This document shows, in pieces, positions 1-9,617 of a stretch of DNA of 49,681 nucleotides; position 1 is the first letter of the stretch, and each line of letters begins with the position of its first letter. The notes below the pieces were generated by a model. That model was not told where the DNA came from and did not search any database. It was given only the letters and a program-made list of their open reading frames with translations. The position numbers and the translations under genes are program-made. Source of the stretch: an uncultured Alistipes sp. GTDB lineage: Bacteria > Bacteroidota > Bacteroidia > Bacteroidales > UBA932. The stretch lies in the NCBI GenBank assembly GCA_900544175.1, contig UQUN01000019.1, positions 1 through 49,681 on the forward strand. The letters are read 5' to 3'.

Positions 1-2
1 GT

Positions 3-71
3 GATATGCTGGACATTGCAAAATGGCTGCGCATGAGACGCAAGTGCCCGGGACGGCGGAAGTGGCTTTAG
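3..71 (+). CDS. C-terminal tail of an unrecognised protein, cut by the window edge
   Basis: An open frame enters from the left edge and stops at 69-71, giving 22 residues rich in Arg and Lys near the end (ends GRRKWL). There is too little to assign a family. The same bases (8-27) resemble the repeat arms at 9341 and 9448, sharing GCTGGAC and then a CAAAA or TAAAATGGC stretch, so this may be non-coding repeat sequence rather than a gene end. Confidence 0.2.
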   Translation, partial: DMLDIAKWLRMRRKCPGRRKWL

Positions 72-148
72 GAGAGGTTTCTTGCGATCCAGAGGGTATT
101 TTTGCGGATAACCATTTTTGATTTTCAAGTATTGGCCGGAGATGTGTT

Positions 149-430
149 TTAGTGAAAGTCTCTTGAACGTATGACTCCTATGATGAAGTTTTCAGGGATA
201 AGTCCGAAATGGCGGCTATCCTTGGAGTTCAGCAGATTGTCTCCGGCAAAGAAATAGTAGTTTTCTGAGAGGACGCAGTATCTGCCGCAGCTTTCAGCAG
301 TCGGGACCGAACCAGTTTCGTGAGGCATTGAGCACGAGTGTGTCGCCTTTCCGTGGAATATACAGAGGCCCGAAGTTCCTGATGTTCCAGCTATTGTCAA
401 GGCAAGGCATATGTCGTGATATGTCTTTTA
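149..430 (-). pseudogene. Remnant of S26 type I signal peptidase, frame-broken
   Basis: The final frame carries the box E signature of signal peptidase I (FFAGDNLLNSKDSRHFG) followed by PENFIIGV, the normal end of the family. The upstream part typical of Bacteroidales signal peptidases (WNIRNFGPLYIPRKGDT) lies in a different frame over about 335-400. That frame is closed by a stop on both sides, and roughly 20-30 residues expected between the two blocks are missing. Boxes B and D with the catalytic Ser and Lys are not seen. It is therefore a decayed gene fragment, not an active enzyme. It follows the propeller remnant (443-1020) on the same strand. Alternative: a sequencing error explains the frame change, but it would not explain the missing middle and N-terminal half. 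Confidence 0.7.
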
Positions 431-442
431 TCCGAAGTCATG

Positions 443-1020
443 CTATAGGCGGGAACTGAAGTCGTAGACGTGTACCGTGGACATACCCTCACCACCGTAC
501 AGGATGTTGTTCCCGGCATCCAATGCGGTGCCGGTAAATATGTTTTCAATCTTCATCCTGTATTTGAACGAGCCGCTCCAGTCGAATATCAGCAGTTCAG
601 TATAGTCGCTGTCATCATCTGTCTCCGCATAATGGGTGCGGACTATGTAGATGAACTCATCCGTCGTGAACAGTCTGCTTGCGAAAGTGTCGTCCGGGTA
701 TTGTCCGGTCTCTTTGAACCTGTCGGCCAGAAGTCCCAGGTCCGTATTGCCGTACAGTACTGACTGTCTTTTTCCGGAGATAAGGTCGATGATGTTCAGT
801 TGCGGCAGGAATGTCATGGCCACCGCCGCCCTGGTCCCGCTGTAGTCCGGCAGAACTCTGTTTGACAGGAACGTCTTCTGCATGGAAGCATCCGAGTCAG
901 GAAACAGTACCACATTGCTCAGAACGTTGCCACGGAAGTCAACGGTTTCTATCATGGCCTTGCCGTCATCTGAGATCAGCGAGACCAGACTGACTGAGTC
1001 ATTCAGGCAGGACACAGTGG
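443..1020 (-). pseudogene. 6-bladed beta-propeller lipoprotein (BF3164-like), 5' truncated
   Basis: About 190 residues match the middle and end of BF3164-type 6-bladed propeller proteins of Bacteroidales: a blade of the form DYSGTRAAVAMTFLPQLNIID, then FTTDEFIYIVRTHY, LLIFDWSG and a last blade ending VHVYDFSS. Full-length members are about 350 residues with a lipoprotein signal, so roughly the first 100 or more residues and the signal are missing. The frame stays open upstream of the only start-like codon (GTG at 1015) but shows no signal peptide. The loss coincides with the start of the divergently oriented M56 gene at about 1031. These proteins often sit in small secretion or sensing cassettes, and the neighbouring signal peptidase remnant fits that. 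Likely non-functional. Confidence 0.65.
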
Positions 1021-1091
1021 ACGGCGGTTCATGTTTGCCTTTCCGTATCAGAGACGGCTTTCCGCTGCTGACAGCATTCTACGCCTTCTTC

Positions 1092-2318
1092 ATGCTCTTC
1101 ATGAGGAAGACCACCTTCTTCCGCTTCAACAGGATAGTCCTGCTGGCGGGGACGGCGGTCTGTATGCTGCTGCCGCTTATCAAGCTCAATATCGGCAGTG
1201 TGGCGGCAATGCTGGGTCTGCACGCTCCCGACGGGGTGCTGCAACTGCCCCGTATTTTCCTCCCGGAGGTGCTGGTGACCGGAAACCCGTCCGGGGAGAT
1301 GGAGACCGGCGGCAGTCTCAACTGGAGCCTGCTCCTGACGGCCATATACGTCACAGGATGCACCGCGGCCCTGACATTCCCGGCCTCATCCCTTCTCAGG
1401 ATCCTGAGGATTATAATGAAAAATCCAGGAACGTCTTACAGGGAATGTAAGGTGCATACTACCGCGTCCGCAACGCACTCATTCAGCTTCATGAACCACA
1501 TCGTGATGAGCCGGAGCGACTACGGGAACCATCCAGAGATACTGCTCCACGAATACATGCACACCAGGCTCCGCCACTCCGTGGACGTACTTTTCATGTC
1601 GCTCGTCTGCGCCCTCTACTGGTTCAATCCCCTCGTCTGGATAATGCTCTCCGAACTCCGGATGCTGCACGAATACGAAACCGACGAGGCTGTCCTCAAA
1701 CACGGCATCGATGCTACTCAATATCAACTCCTGCTTGTCAGAAAAGCTGTGGGAGACCGACGTTTCCTGATCGCGAACAGCTTTAACCACTGCAAGCTCA
1801 AAAACAGAATCACCATGATGCAGAAACTCAAAACCTCAAAATGGGCAAGACTGGCCTACATCGCCTGCCTGCCCCTGTTTGTCCTCATCCTGAGCAGCAG
1901 CTCAGCCGTAGAATCCCACAATCCCATCCCGGAAATGAATGCCGCAACGGCGGCAGAACCAACTATGTCCACTCCTGACTCACAGCAGAAAACAATCGAT
2001 TATGCCGACGTGCCAGTCAAACCCAAATTCAACGACGGCAACATCAATGATTTCACCACGTGGGTCTGCAGGCATCTCGAGTATCCTCAAGAGGCCCGTA
2101 AAGCCAAAATCAGCGGAAGGGTCACGGTACAGTTCACAATCAACACTGACGGCAGCCTGTCGGATATCCACATCCTTAGGGGCGTCAACGAACTGCTGGA
2201 CAACGAAGTCTTAAGGGTAATCTCCCAATCCCCCGCGTGGACCCCGGGATACGTGGACGGGAAGCCGGTGGCAGTATGCTACGCCATGCCTGTCATTTTT
2301 CAGTTACCAAATGAATGA
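1092..2318 (+). CDS. M56 (BlaR1/MecR1-type) metallopeptidase with C-terminal TonB domain, 5' end damaged
   Basis: Membrane-embedded antirepressor-type protease. It has N-terminal hydrophobic helices, the zinc motif HEYMH (about 1549-1563) followed by NPLVW and ETDEAVL typical of M56, another hydrophobic helix near 1850-1900, and a C-terminal TonB domain (YPQEARKAKISGRVTVQF to the end). This M56-TonB fusion is common in Bacteroidota. The 5' end is damaged. An ATG at 1031 would give MFAFP, but a one-base shift near 1046 is needed to join the family-like frame (IRDGFPLLTAFYAFF). The ATG given here (1092) would lose most of the first helix. No BlaI/MecI repressor gene or promoter precedes it; upstream is the antisense propeller remnant. 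It may be a pseudogene. Its 3' end shares a terminator with the convergent hsp20 gene. Confidence 0.75.
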   Translation: MLFMRKTTFFRFNRIVLLAGTAVCMLLPLIKLNIGSVAAMLGLHAPDGVLQLPRIFLPEVLVTGNPSGEMETGGSLNWSLLLTAIYVTGCTAALTFPASSLLRILRIIMKNPGTSYRECKVHTTASATHSFSFMNHIVMSRSDYGNHPEILLHEYMHTRLRHSVDVLFMSLVCALYWFNPLVWIMLSELRMLHEYETDEAVLKHGIDATQYQLLLVRKAVGDRRFLIANSFNHCKLKNRITMMQKLKTSKWARLAYIACLPLFVLILSSSSAVESHNPIPEMNAATAAEPTMSTPDSQQKTIDYADVPVKPKFNDGNINDFTTWVCRHLEYPQEARKAKISGRVTVQFTINTDGSLSDIHILRGVNELLDNEVLRVISQSPAWTPGYVDGKPVAVCYAMPVIFQLPNE

Positions 2319-2347
2319 CTGCCACGGAACCTAATGGCTTAAACGGA

Positions 2348-2384
2348 ACAAGCCGTATTCCACGATGACTGGAATACGGCTTGT
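2348..2384. terminator. Bidirectional hairpin terminator between convergent genes
   Basis: A perfect 15-base-pair stem (ACAAGCCGTATTCCA and its complement) surrounds a 7-base loop. It lies between the 3' ends of the M56 gene (plus) and the small heat-shock gene (minus), so it can serve both. Confidence 0.85.
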
Positions 2385-2421
2385 AATTCATTTTCACAGT
2401 TCCGGAAATACCGGACGGCTG

Positions 2422-2862
2422 CTATTTGATGTCGATGACCCTTTCCTTGGAAGCCTCGGGAGTCACCACTATCTTGGGCAGTACGATGTGCAGTACACCG
2501 TGCTCCATGCTGGCGCTGATCTCATCCTTGTTGATGTCATCGGGAAGGAGCAGGGCCTGCTCGAAGTGCGAGTAGGAGAATTCTCTCCTGAGGTATTTCT
2601 CGTCCTTCTTCTCCTCTTTCTGCTCATTCTTGTGCTCGAGGGTAACGACCAGAGCGTTGTCCTCGTTGACGCGGATCTTGAAATCGTCCTTGGACATACC
2701 GGGAGCGGCTATCTCCACTGTGTACTCCTTGTCATTCTCCTTTACGTTGATGGCAGGGGACGAAGTCCTCATCATACTGTTGAAATGACTGAAATCGTCA
2801 TCGAAAAAGTCATTGAAAAAAGCGGGCAGCCAATTCTGCTGTGTTCTTCTGCTGGGTAACAT
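2422..2862 (-). CDS. Small heat-shock protein, Hsp20/alpha-crystallin family
   Basis: ATP-independent holdase chaperone of about 146 residues. After an aromatic N-terminal segment (NWLPAFFNDFF) comes the alpha-crystallin domain: PAINVKENDKEYTVEIAAPG, KDDFKIRV, LVVTLEH, and the closing GVLHIVLPK near the end; the C-terminal I-x-I-type end (VIDIK) is present. The start is taken at the third ATG (2862) because GGAGG lies 8 bases upstream of it and family members begin M-L-P. The first ATG (2877) would bury that site in the coding region. Single gene, ending at the shared terminator 2348-2384. Confidence 0.93.
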   Translation of the reverse strand: MLPSRRTQQNWLPAFFNDFFDDDFSHFNSMMRTSSPAINVKENDKEYTVEIAAPGMSKDDFKIRVNEDNALVVTLEHKNEQKEEKKDEKYLRREFSYSHFEQALLLPDDINKDEISASMEHGVLHIVLPKIVVTPEASKERVIDIK

Positions 2863-3198
2863 AATCATATCCTCCATTTTTAATTATTATTCTTAAATTT
2901 TCTGAACGCCCTGCCGTTCCAGGAGAACTTCCACCCTTTTCAGGGTCTTCCGTTCCGCCCTCCCTTTCGGGCGTTCGAAAGGATATATCGCAAATTGCGG
3001 ACCACCCGGCCACGGCATACCCGCAGCTGGACTTTCTGGCGCATTTTTGTGACAAATTGTCGCAATATCACTGATTATCAATTATTTACATGCCACTTTG
3101 TCAGACATACCCATACCCGCTGAAAGAATAACCAGACCTGAGCGCGGTTTTTTGCTGCCTGAGATACCTATATTCACTGAAATATCGTATTTTTGTCC
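2863..3198. other. Intergenic region between divergent hsp20 and DUF6624 genes
   Basis: No convincing gene. It contains a GC-rich stretch (about 2905-3040) and then an AT-rich stretch with the palindrome described at 3047-3065. A TAnnTTTG match (TATTTTTG, 3188-3195) abuts the first ATG of the DUF6624 gene, with no TTTG box at the usual distance. Confidence 0.5.
3047..3065. promoter_or_regulatory. Near-perfect 19-base palindrome, possible operator
   Basis: TTGTGACAA, one base, then TTGTCGCAA: 8 of 9 bases are complementary between arms. It lies in the divergent intergenic region, about 185 bases upstream of hsp20 and 135 upstream of the DUF6624 gene. The regulator is unknown. Confidence 0.35.
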
Positions 3199-3990
3199 AT
3201 GAACAACAGAAAAACGGAAATGAGAGGAAATGACAACCATAGGAGAATAATCAGGCTGATGGCGGCAGTCACGATAGTTCTGTGCTGCTTCGGCCAAAGG
3301 GTACAGGCGCAGGATGGGAAGGGGTCCGCACATCTGGACTCGCTGCTGCACAGAATCTACCGGGAAGACCAGGCCGTGCGGCAGTATTCCCTCAATATGG
3401 AAGGTATGGATGAGGACAGTCTCATGGCATACATACAGCGCATGACAGAGACTGACCTCAGATGCCAGACGGCAGTATTCCCCATCCTCGACTCACTCGG
3501 CATTCCGGAAGGACTGTCCGACACTTCTTACAGCGCATTGTTCCTGGTCGTGCAGCATTCGGACCTGGAGCATCAGAGAAAATACTACCCGCTGTTCGAG
3601 GCAGGTGCGGAAAAAGGCCTGATCGAGCCTTCGGACGTTGCCACCATGCTGGACCGCATACTGATGCACGAGGGCAAGCCGCAGGTCTACGGCACCCAGA
3701 CATTTTCGCAAATGAAGACAATTATCGTCAAAGCCGGGGAGGACGGAAAACCGGAAAACGGGACCGGGACGGCACATACAAGCGAATCTGTCAATTACCT
3801 CTGGCCGGTAGAGAATGCCGACAGCCTGGATATCCGCCGCGCAAGGGTCGGCCTGCCGTCAATCGGAACTTACATGGAGATATTCGGGGAAATGGGCATG
3901 ACTCTCGTATGGGACAAGGAGATGACCGTGGAGGATGCTTCGAGTATAAAAACAGGTCAAAAGCAGGAAAAGCCAATCCAGGAGAAATAA
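3199..3990 (+). CDS. DUF6624-family secreted protein
   Basis: About 263 residues with an N-terminal signal peptide (RLMAAVTIVLCCFGQRVQAQ), so exported to the periplasm or beyond. The mature part has the DUF6624 pattern: a DLRCQTAVFPILDSLGIP segment, the core LVVQHSDLEHQRKYYPLFEA, then a DR segment and QVYGTQTF. The biochemical role of the family is not established. The start is uncertain: ATG at 3199, or ATG at 3220, which gives a tighter signal peptide and better fits the -7-like element at 3188. Its stop is 2 bases before the sulfatase start, so the two are co-transcribed. The residues after the TQ motif (KAGEDGKPENG) look like a loop. Confidence 0.75.
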   Translation: MNNRKTEMRGNDNHRRIIRLMAAVTIVLCCFGQRVQAQDGKGSAHLDSLLHRIYREDQAVRQYSLNMEGMDEDSLMAYIQRMTETDLRCQTAVFPILDSLGIPEGLSDTSYSALFLVVQHSDLEHQRKYYPLFEAGAEKGLIEPSDVATMLDRILMHEGKPQVYGTQTFSQMKTIIVKAGEDGKPENGTGTAHTSESVNYLWPVENADSLDIRRARVGLPSIGTYMEIFGEMGMTLVWDKEMTVEDASSIKTGQKQEKPIQEK

Positions 3991-3992
3991 AT

Positions 3993-5684
<1,692 letters not shown>

Positions 5685-5717
5685 CCTGCCAGGCAAGAGC
5701 AGAAAAATCAGAACCGT

Positions 5718-6410
5718 ATGGATAAATACACACCCGAAGAAGCCGTAAATTATTTCATCCGATGCGCCCGCAAGGCAGCGGAGGCCGGACTGCTCTCATG
5801 CAGCAGCGGCAACCTCTCCCTGCGCCTCCCGGTGTCCGAAGGCACTCACGGCTCCCTTCAAAGTCAGAACAATCACGACGGGCAGGACATCTCCCGCAAT
5901 CCGCAAAGCACTCTGCCGGAAGCTCCTTCCGACCTGGCCCTGCTGTCCGCCACCGGCAGCTGGCTCGAAGAACTGCGGGAAGACCAAGTCGCCCTCTGCC
6001 GCATCAGCGACGGCCAGTGCCTGAACGGAGTGCAGCCCACGATGGAAGCCGGATTTCACCTCGGAGTCATGCGCCGGCGGCCCGAAATAAACTGCGTCCT
6101 GCACTTCCAGTCTCCCTATGCCACAGTCGTTTCCTGCATGAAGGACAAACCCCGGGACTTCAACGTCACCCTCGAGGGCCCGCTGTACATCGGCAGGGAA
6201 GTGCCGGTGGTGCCGTTTCTTCCGCCCGGCTCTGACAAGCTTGCAGCGGCAGTGACGGATGCCCTTTCAGCCCACGACATTGTCCTGATGTCCAACCACG
6301 GACAGGCTGCCTGCGGCAAGGATTTCCGCGACACCCTCCGCCGCGCCGTCTTCTTCGAGATGGCCTGCCGCATCATCGTCCTCTCCCGCGGCAACTACAC
6401 CGTCATCTGA
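5718..6410 (+). CDS. Class II aldolase/adducin family protein
   Basis: About 230 residues. The fold signature is clear: an N-terminal SCSSGNLSLRLP, then ATGSWLEEL, CVLHFQSPYATVVSCM, and MSNHGQAACGKDF near the C-terminus. Class II aldolases such as L-fuculose-1-phosphate aldolase hold zinc with an HxH pair plus a third His. Here the pair reads H-F-Q, so one ligand is Gln, while the third His (SNHGQ) is kept. A polar insert of about 30 residues (near 36-68) separates the SGN motif from the TGSW motif. Either the metal site is altered or the protein has a different role. It is 33 bases downstream of the sulfatase, probably in the same transcript, suggesting use of released sugars. The substrate is unknown. 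Confidence 0.8.
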   Translation: MDKYTPEEAVNYFIRCARKAAEAGLLSCSSGNLSLRLPVSEGTHGSLQSQNNHDGQDISRNPQSTLPEAPSDLALLSATGSWLEELREDQVALCRISDGQCLNGVQPTMEAGFHLGVMRRRPEINCVLHFQSPYATVVSCMKDKPRDFNVTLEGPLYIGREVPVVPFLPPGSDKLAAAVTDALSAHDIVLMSNHGQAACGKDFRDTLRRAVFFEMACRIIVLSRGNYTVI

Positions 6411-6437
6411 TAACACCGAAGGCTCATAAACCGTTTC

Positions 6438-7592
6438 TCAATTCAAATTCCGGAAAAAATCCTTCTCTGGATTCATCAGCCGCTGCAGGAACATCCGCAA
6501 CAGAATATCAGGGACATAGTACACGCCATCCTTGACCGCCAACAGTTCCATTCTCACCAATTTGTCCGCAGCCGTCTGTACCGAGCTGCTGGAAGCAAGA
6601 GAGTGACGGCGCAGAAAATCCGCCCCCATTATCTTCTCTGCCCGGACTTCCTCCGCAACTGCATACAGCAGTTCCTTCTGCCTTACCGGTATGCCGGACA
6701 ACATCAGGCGATAACCGGCAGCAGCCTCCTCCAAGACAGAATCCACCGTCTGCCGCAGTATCGGGACAGTACATTCCTCACCTTTTGCGACAGTCTCATA
6801 CGCCTCATGGAAGGTCTTCTGCATACAATAGGTGTTGCCCTCGAAAAGCCTGTACACCGTACCGACTGCTTCCGGGGAGACTTTTTTCCCGTCCCGTTCA
6901 AAATGCCGTATCACAAAATCCGAATACTTGTCTATCGCTATCGGCTTCAATTCCAACATCGAGGCACTATGATAAAACGGTCTGGCCGATGATAGAAACA
7001 TCTGCGATATCATGTGAATCTCACTGCCGGAGAAGATAAAATGCACATTACCCAGATGCTGTATGTGCGAGCGGAGCAGAGCCTCGATATTTTTCTCAGG
7101 ATATTTGCCTATCTGCTGGAACTCATCGAAAGTGACAACACACGGTCTGTCGGCCTGCTCAAGGCACTGGAATATCTCCGTCAGCGTATATTCCGGACGG
7201 GATATGTCCCCGAGCCCAAGGCTGAAGACCGGCAGACCGCTTGCCGGGTCAAACCCGAACTCCGCGTTGACGGATTTCAGGCCCTGCACAAGACTCTGCA
7301 GCATTTTCCGGCTCGTCGAGCGCAGACGGGTAAACACGGTCTGACCGAACTCGTATGTGAATTCCCGCAGACTCGCCGTATGGAGAATATCCACATAGAA
7401 TGTATAAAAGCTGCCCGAGACCTCATCCCTGTCATAGCAGAAACGGATGAGCTTCGACTTGCCTAACCGCCTCTGGGAGATAAGGCACAGATTCTCTCCT
7501 CCCGTGACAGCGCGGACTATACGGTCAGACTCCGCTTCCCTGTCGCAGAAGTATTCTTTCGGAACATCTCCGGTTATGATAAATGGGTTCAT
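6438..7592 (-). CDS. AAA ATPase, archaeal-type (COG1672-like) family
   Basis: About 384 residues. The N-terminus reads MNPFIITGDVPKEYFCDRE, the usual opening of this family, followed by a Walker A-like loop with Arg-Arg (LISQRRLGKSKLIR) and Walker B (CVVTFDEFQQIGKYPE). A C-terminal winged-helix-like region (about 285-380) ends in FLQRLMNPEKDFF. Members are P-loop ATPases of unclear role, often orphans or near mobile elements. The start is placed at the ATG at 7592 because homologues begin with MNPF; upstream in-frame codons (to 7652) overlap the repeat-rich promoter region. It is convergent with the aldolase-like gene. Three copies of an 8-base inverted motif lie 50-85 bases upstream. Confidence 0.8.
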   Translation of the reverse strand: MNPFIITGDVPKEYFCDREAESDRIVRAVTGGENLCLISQRRLGKSKLIRFCYDRDEVSGSFYTFYVDILHTASLREFTYEFGQTVFTRLRSTSRKMLQSLVQGLKSVNAEFGFDPASGLPVFSLGLGDISRPEYTLTEIFQCLEQADRPCVVTFDEFQQIGKYPEKNIEALLRSHIQHLGNVHFIFSGSEIHMISQMFLSSARPFYHSASMLELKPIAIDKYSDFVIRHFERDGKKVSPEAVGTVYRLFEGNTYCMQKTFHEAYETVAKGEECTVPILRQTVDSVLEEAAAGYRLMLSGIPVRQKELLYAVAEEVRAEKIMGADFLRRHSLASSSSVQTAADKLVRMELLAVKDGVYYVPDILLRMFLQRLMNPEKDFFRNLN

Positions 7593-7641
7593 CGCCTGTC
7601 TCTTTATATGATTTACAGGCACAAAGATAATTATGAATCTT

Positions 7642-7677
7642 TCATTATGCAAATTTCATAATGAGATTTTCATAATG
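7642..7677. promoter_or_regulatory. Three copies of an 8-base operator-like motif
   Basis: TCATTATG (7642-7649), CATAATGA (7657-7664) and TCATAATG (7670-7677). The first two form a perfect inverted repeat with a 7-base spacer. They lie just upstream of the ATPase gene and may bind a repressor; none is identified. Confidence 0.4.
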
Positions 7678-7706
7678 GAAATTGAATAATACAGGTTAAG
7701 CGGTAA

Positions 7707-8201
7707 CTATGGTATCAGGGCGACAATGATGTAGTACAGCATGACCCCGGAAGCGGCCAGCTTGGCTCCGGTACCGAGCAGGAAACCGAGGAAGGAGCCG
7801 AGAGCAGCCTTAAGGCCCTGAACCATCTTTTTCTCTCCCCAATACAGCTCGGCGACAAGGGCTCCCACGAAAGCTCCGGCAATCATGCCCCAGGGAGGGA
7901 AGAAAAGTATACCGACGAGCATCCCCGCAGTGGCTCCGCGAGAGGCATATTTCGTTCCCCCTGTAGCCCGGGTCAGCCATCCCGGCACCACGTAGTCAAG
8001 GACCGTAACTATCACGGTCACTACCAGCATGATGATCAGCAGACGCCATGTGATATCGTCCTGAGCGCAGGGAGAACCCCACAGGAACAGCAGGAACATA
8101 CCCGCGAGACTGCATGGAGGTCCAGGCAGCACCGGAAGAATACAGCCGAGAAGGCCGACTATGCCGAGAATTACGGCTACTATGTCTATGAAAATTTCCA
8201 T
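7707..8201 (-). CDS. DUF456-family integral membrane protein
   Basis: 164 residues, strongly hydrophobic, with about four or five membrane segments. The opening IVAVILGIVGLLGCILPVLPG is the family signature; the GTKYASRGATAGMLVGILFF and WGMIAGAFVGALVAEL segments are also typical. Function is unknown. A very good Bacteroidota promoter lies 30-60 bases upstream (8231-8261), indicating an independent transcript. Confidence 0.88.
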   Translation of the reverse strand: MEIFIDIVAVILGIVGLLGCILPVLPGPPCSLAGMFLLFLWGSPCAQDDITWRLLIIMLVVTVIVTVLDYVVPGWLTRATGGTKYASRGATAGMLVGILFFPPWGMIAGAFVGALVAELYWGEKKMVQGLKAALGSFLGFLLGTGAKLAASGVMLYYIIVALIP

Positions 8202-8230
8202 ATTGTATGTCAGTCTGAACTTTCGTTACG

Positions 8231-8261
8231 CAAATGTAAGTTATTTGGCAATCCGAGCAAA
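8231..8261 (-). promoter_or_regulatory. Promoter of the DUF456 gene
   Basis: On the minus strand, TTTG (8258-8261) is followed after exactly 19 bases by TACATTTG (8231-8238). This matches the Bacteroidota primary sigma factor consensus TTTG-N19-TAnnTTTG. Confidence 0.8.
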
Positions 8262-8331
8262 ACTTACGGTTGGTACTGACGCAGGACACTTTTGCATTTC
8301 GACACGATACACCACTTACCGTTTGTCGTCC

Positions 8332-9087
8332 TCACTCTCCTGGGATTTCCCCGCTAAAGCCTTGCCGCTCCAGCACTTCCTGCATCCCTGCGGACATCTC
8401 CAGGCATTCGGCCTCAGTGAAGCGAAAACGGGTAAATACCTGCGCGAGGTTGTCCGCGCCGTTGAGTTCCACGAAATAACGGCTCTCGGGCAAGGCCTCC
8501 TTAGCAGCATATATGCGGTCTATGTCCTCAGAAGTATATTCGTGATAATGACCGTTGTGCAGGATTGCCTCCACGGGCAGGCGGTCGGTCTGCTCCGGGT
8601 TCTCGTCCGGCCATCCGAGAGTGACGGTCAGCACCGGCACCACTAAGCGGGGCAGATGCAGGGCTTCGATGATACGGTCCGGATTGTAGACAGTGGTACC
8701 GAGAATGCAGGTTCCCAGTCCATGCTCTTCGGCCAAAGTGATAAAAGCCTGTGCGAACAGCAGGGTATCGGTCGCGGCGTTGATGAACGATACGAAGTTA
8801 CCGTAACCGGGTTCCGCCTTCCGCTCCTCGCACCAGCGGCTGAACCGGTGAAAATCCGCGCAGAAAGTCAGCACCGCCGGAGCCTCCTCCACCATAGGCT
8901 GATGATGGTGCGCCTCTGCCAGCGTCTCCCTTTCCGGCCCCGAAGTGGTCACTACCAGCGAGTACAACTGCATATTGCCCATAGTCGCCGCCCTCGAAGC
9001 CTCTCCGACCAGGGCCGCAATCATCTCCTCAGGCACTTCCTGCCTTTTGTATTTGCGTATGCTTCTTCTATCCTTGAATTCTCTCAT
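8332..9087 (-). CDS. Nitroreductase family protein (NfsA-like, FMN-dependent)
   Basis: About 251 residues. The N-terminus MREFKDRRSIRKYKRQEVPEE has the FMN phosphate-binding RRSIRKY motif; further motifs are ASRAATMGNMQLYSLVV, LLFAQAFITLAEEHGLGTCILG and VPVLTVTLGWPDE. Enzymes of this family reduce nitro compounds, quinones or flavins using NAD(P)H and FMN. The start at 9087 fits the family; the in-frame extension to 9201 is unlike it. A TATTTTTG -7 match lies at 9103-9110 (minus) without a clear -33 box. No co-transcribed neighbour. Confidence 0.88.
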   Translation of the reverse strand: MREFKDRRSIRKYKRQEVPEEMIAALVGEASRAATMGNMQLYSLVVTTSGPERETLAEAHHHQPMVEEAPAVLTFCADFHRFSRWCEERKAEPGYGNFVSFINAATDTLLFAQAFITLAEEHGLGTCILGTTVYNPDRIIEALHLPRLVVPVLTVTLGWPDENPEQTDRLPVEAILHNGHYHEYTSEDIDRIYAAKEALPESRYFVELNGADNLAQVFTRFRFTEAECLEMSAGMQEVLERQGFSGEIPGE

Positions 9088-9278
9088 GACAAAACATTTT
9101 CTCAAAAATACAAAACTTTCCATTCCACAGACACTTTCGTCGGGATAAGTTCGGACAAAATAACAGCACTCACATACCGGGCCGTCACCCGACCGCCACA
9201 ACTTTCAGGAAGGCCATCGGACTAAGAATTACTGTACAAATTGCCGACTCAGGAAGCATCGCATATCCACCGCATCCA

Positions 9279-9348
9279 GTCCAGCAAAATAGCATACGGA
9301 TAAATCATTAACATTCAACATATTGAGAAACAAGCCATCTGCTGGACC
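9279..9348. repeat. 70-base unit 1 with conserved inverted ends
   Basis: It begins GTCCAGCAAAA and ends TGCTGGACC, which are inverted relative to one another. Its interior is unlike that of unit 2 (9386-9455), although the two have exactly the same length and the same ends. Confidence 0.55.
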
Positions 9349-9385
9349 CATGGTAAAATGGCGGTTTTGTGGCAAAAAATACGGG

Positions 9386-9455
9386 GTCCAGCAAAAAGAC
9401 GAAAGAATATATGCCTGACAACAAGCACAATAGGTTCCTTAAATTATGCTGGACC
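9386..9455. repeat. 70-base unit 2 with conserved inverted ends
   Basis: Same length, orientation and terminal bases as unit 1, separated from it by 37 bases. The segment between units is itself flanked by GCTGGACCC (9341-9349) and GGGTCCAGC (9384-9392). Confidence 0.55.
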
Positions 9456-9572
9456 TTACAAAAACATTCATCCAAACAACTGAGACAGGAACCGTAGCAA
9501 TGCTTGCGACCGCACACCACCGCACAGGAGGGAAGTAAATCAAACCCACGATAATGACATCATACGTGTACG

Positions 9573-9610
9573 TTGCGATAAATTACTATATTTGCGATAA
9601 ATTACTATAT
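9573..9610 (+). repeat. Perfect 19-base tandem repeat forming a promoter -7 element
   Basis: TTGCGATAAATTACTATAT occurs twice back to back. The junction of the copies creates TATATTTG (9587-9594), a match to TAnnTTTG. The end of the second copy reads TATATTTT and does not match fully. The next start codon is at 9618. No good TTTG box lies at the normal distance. Confidence 0.6.
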
Positions 9611-9617
9611 TTTCCAT

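Larger units (their letters stand above)
9088..9617. other. 530-base intergenic region with repeat units
   Basis: No convincing coding sequence. It contains a candidate nitroreductase promoter (9103-9110), two 70-base inverted-end units (9279-9348 and 9386-9455) and a 19-base tandem repeat just before the next gene. Confidence 0.6.

Noticed and set aside
3462..3992. N-terminal extension of the sulfatase frame through the DUF6624 gene
   Set aside because: The extension is out of frame with the clear DUF6624 coding sequence and the sulfatase has its own start at 3993.
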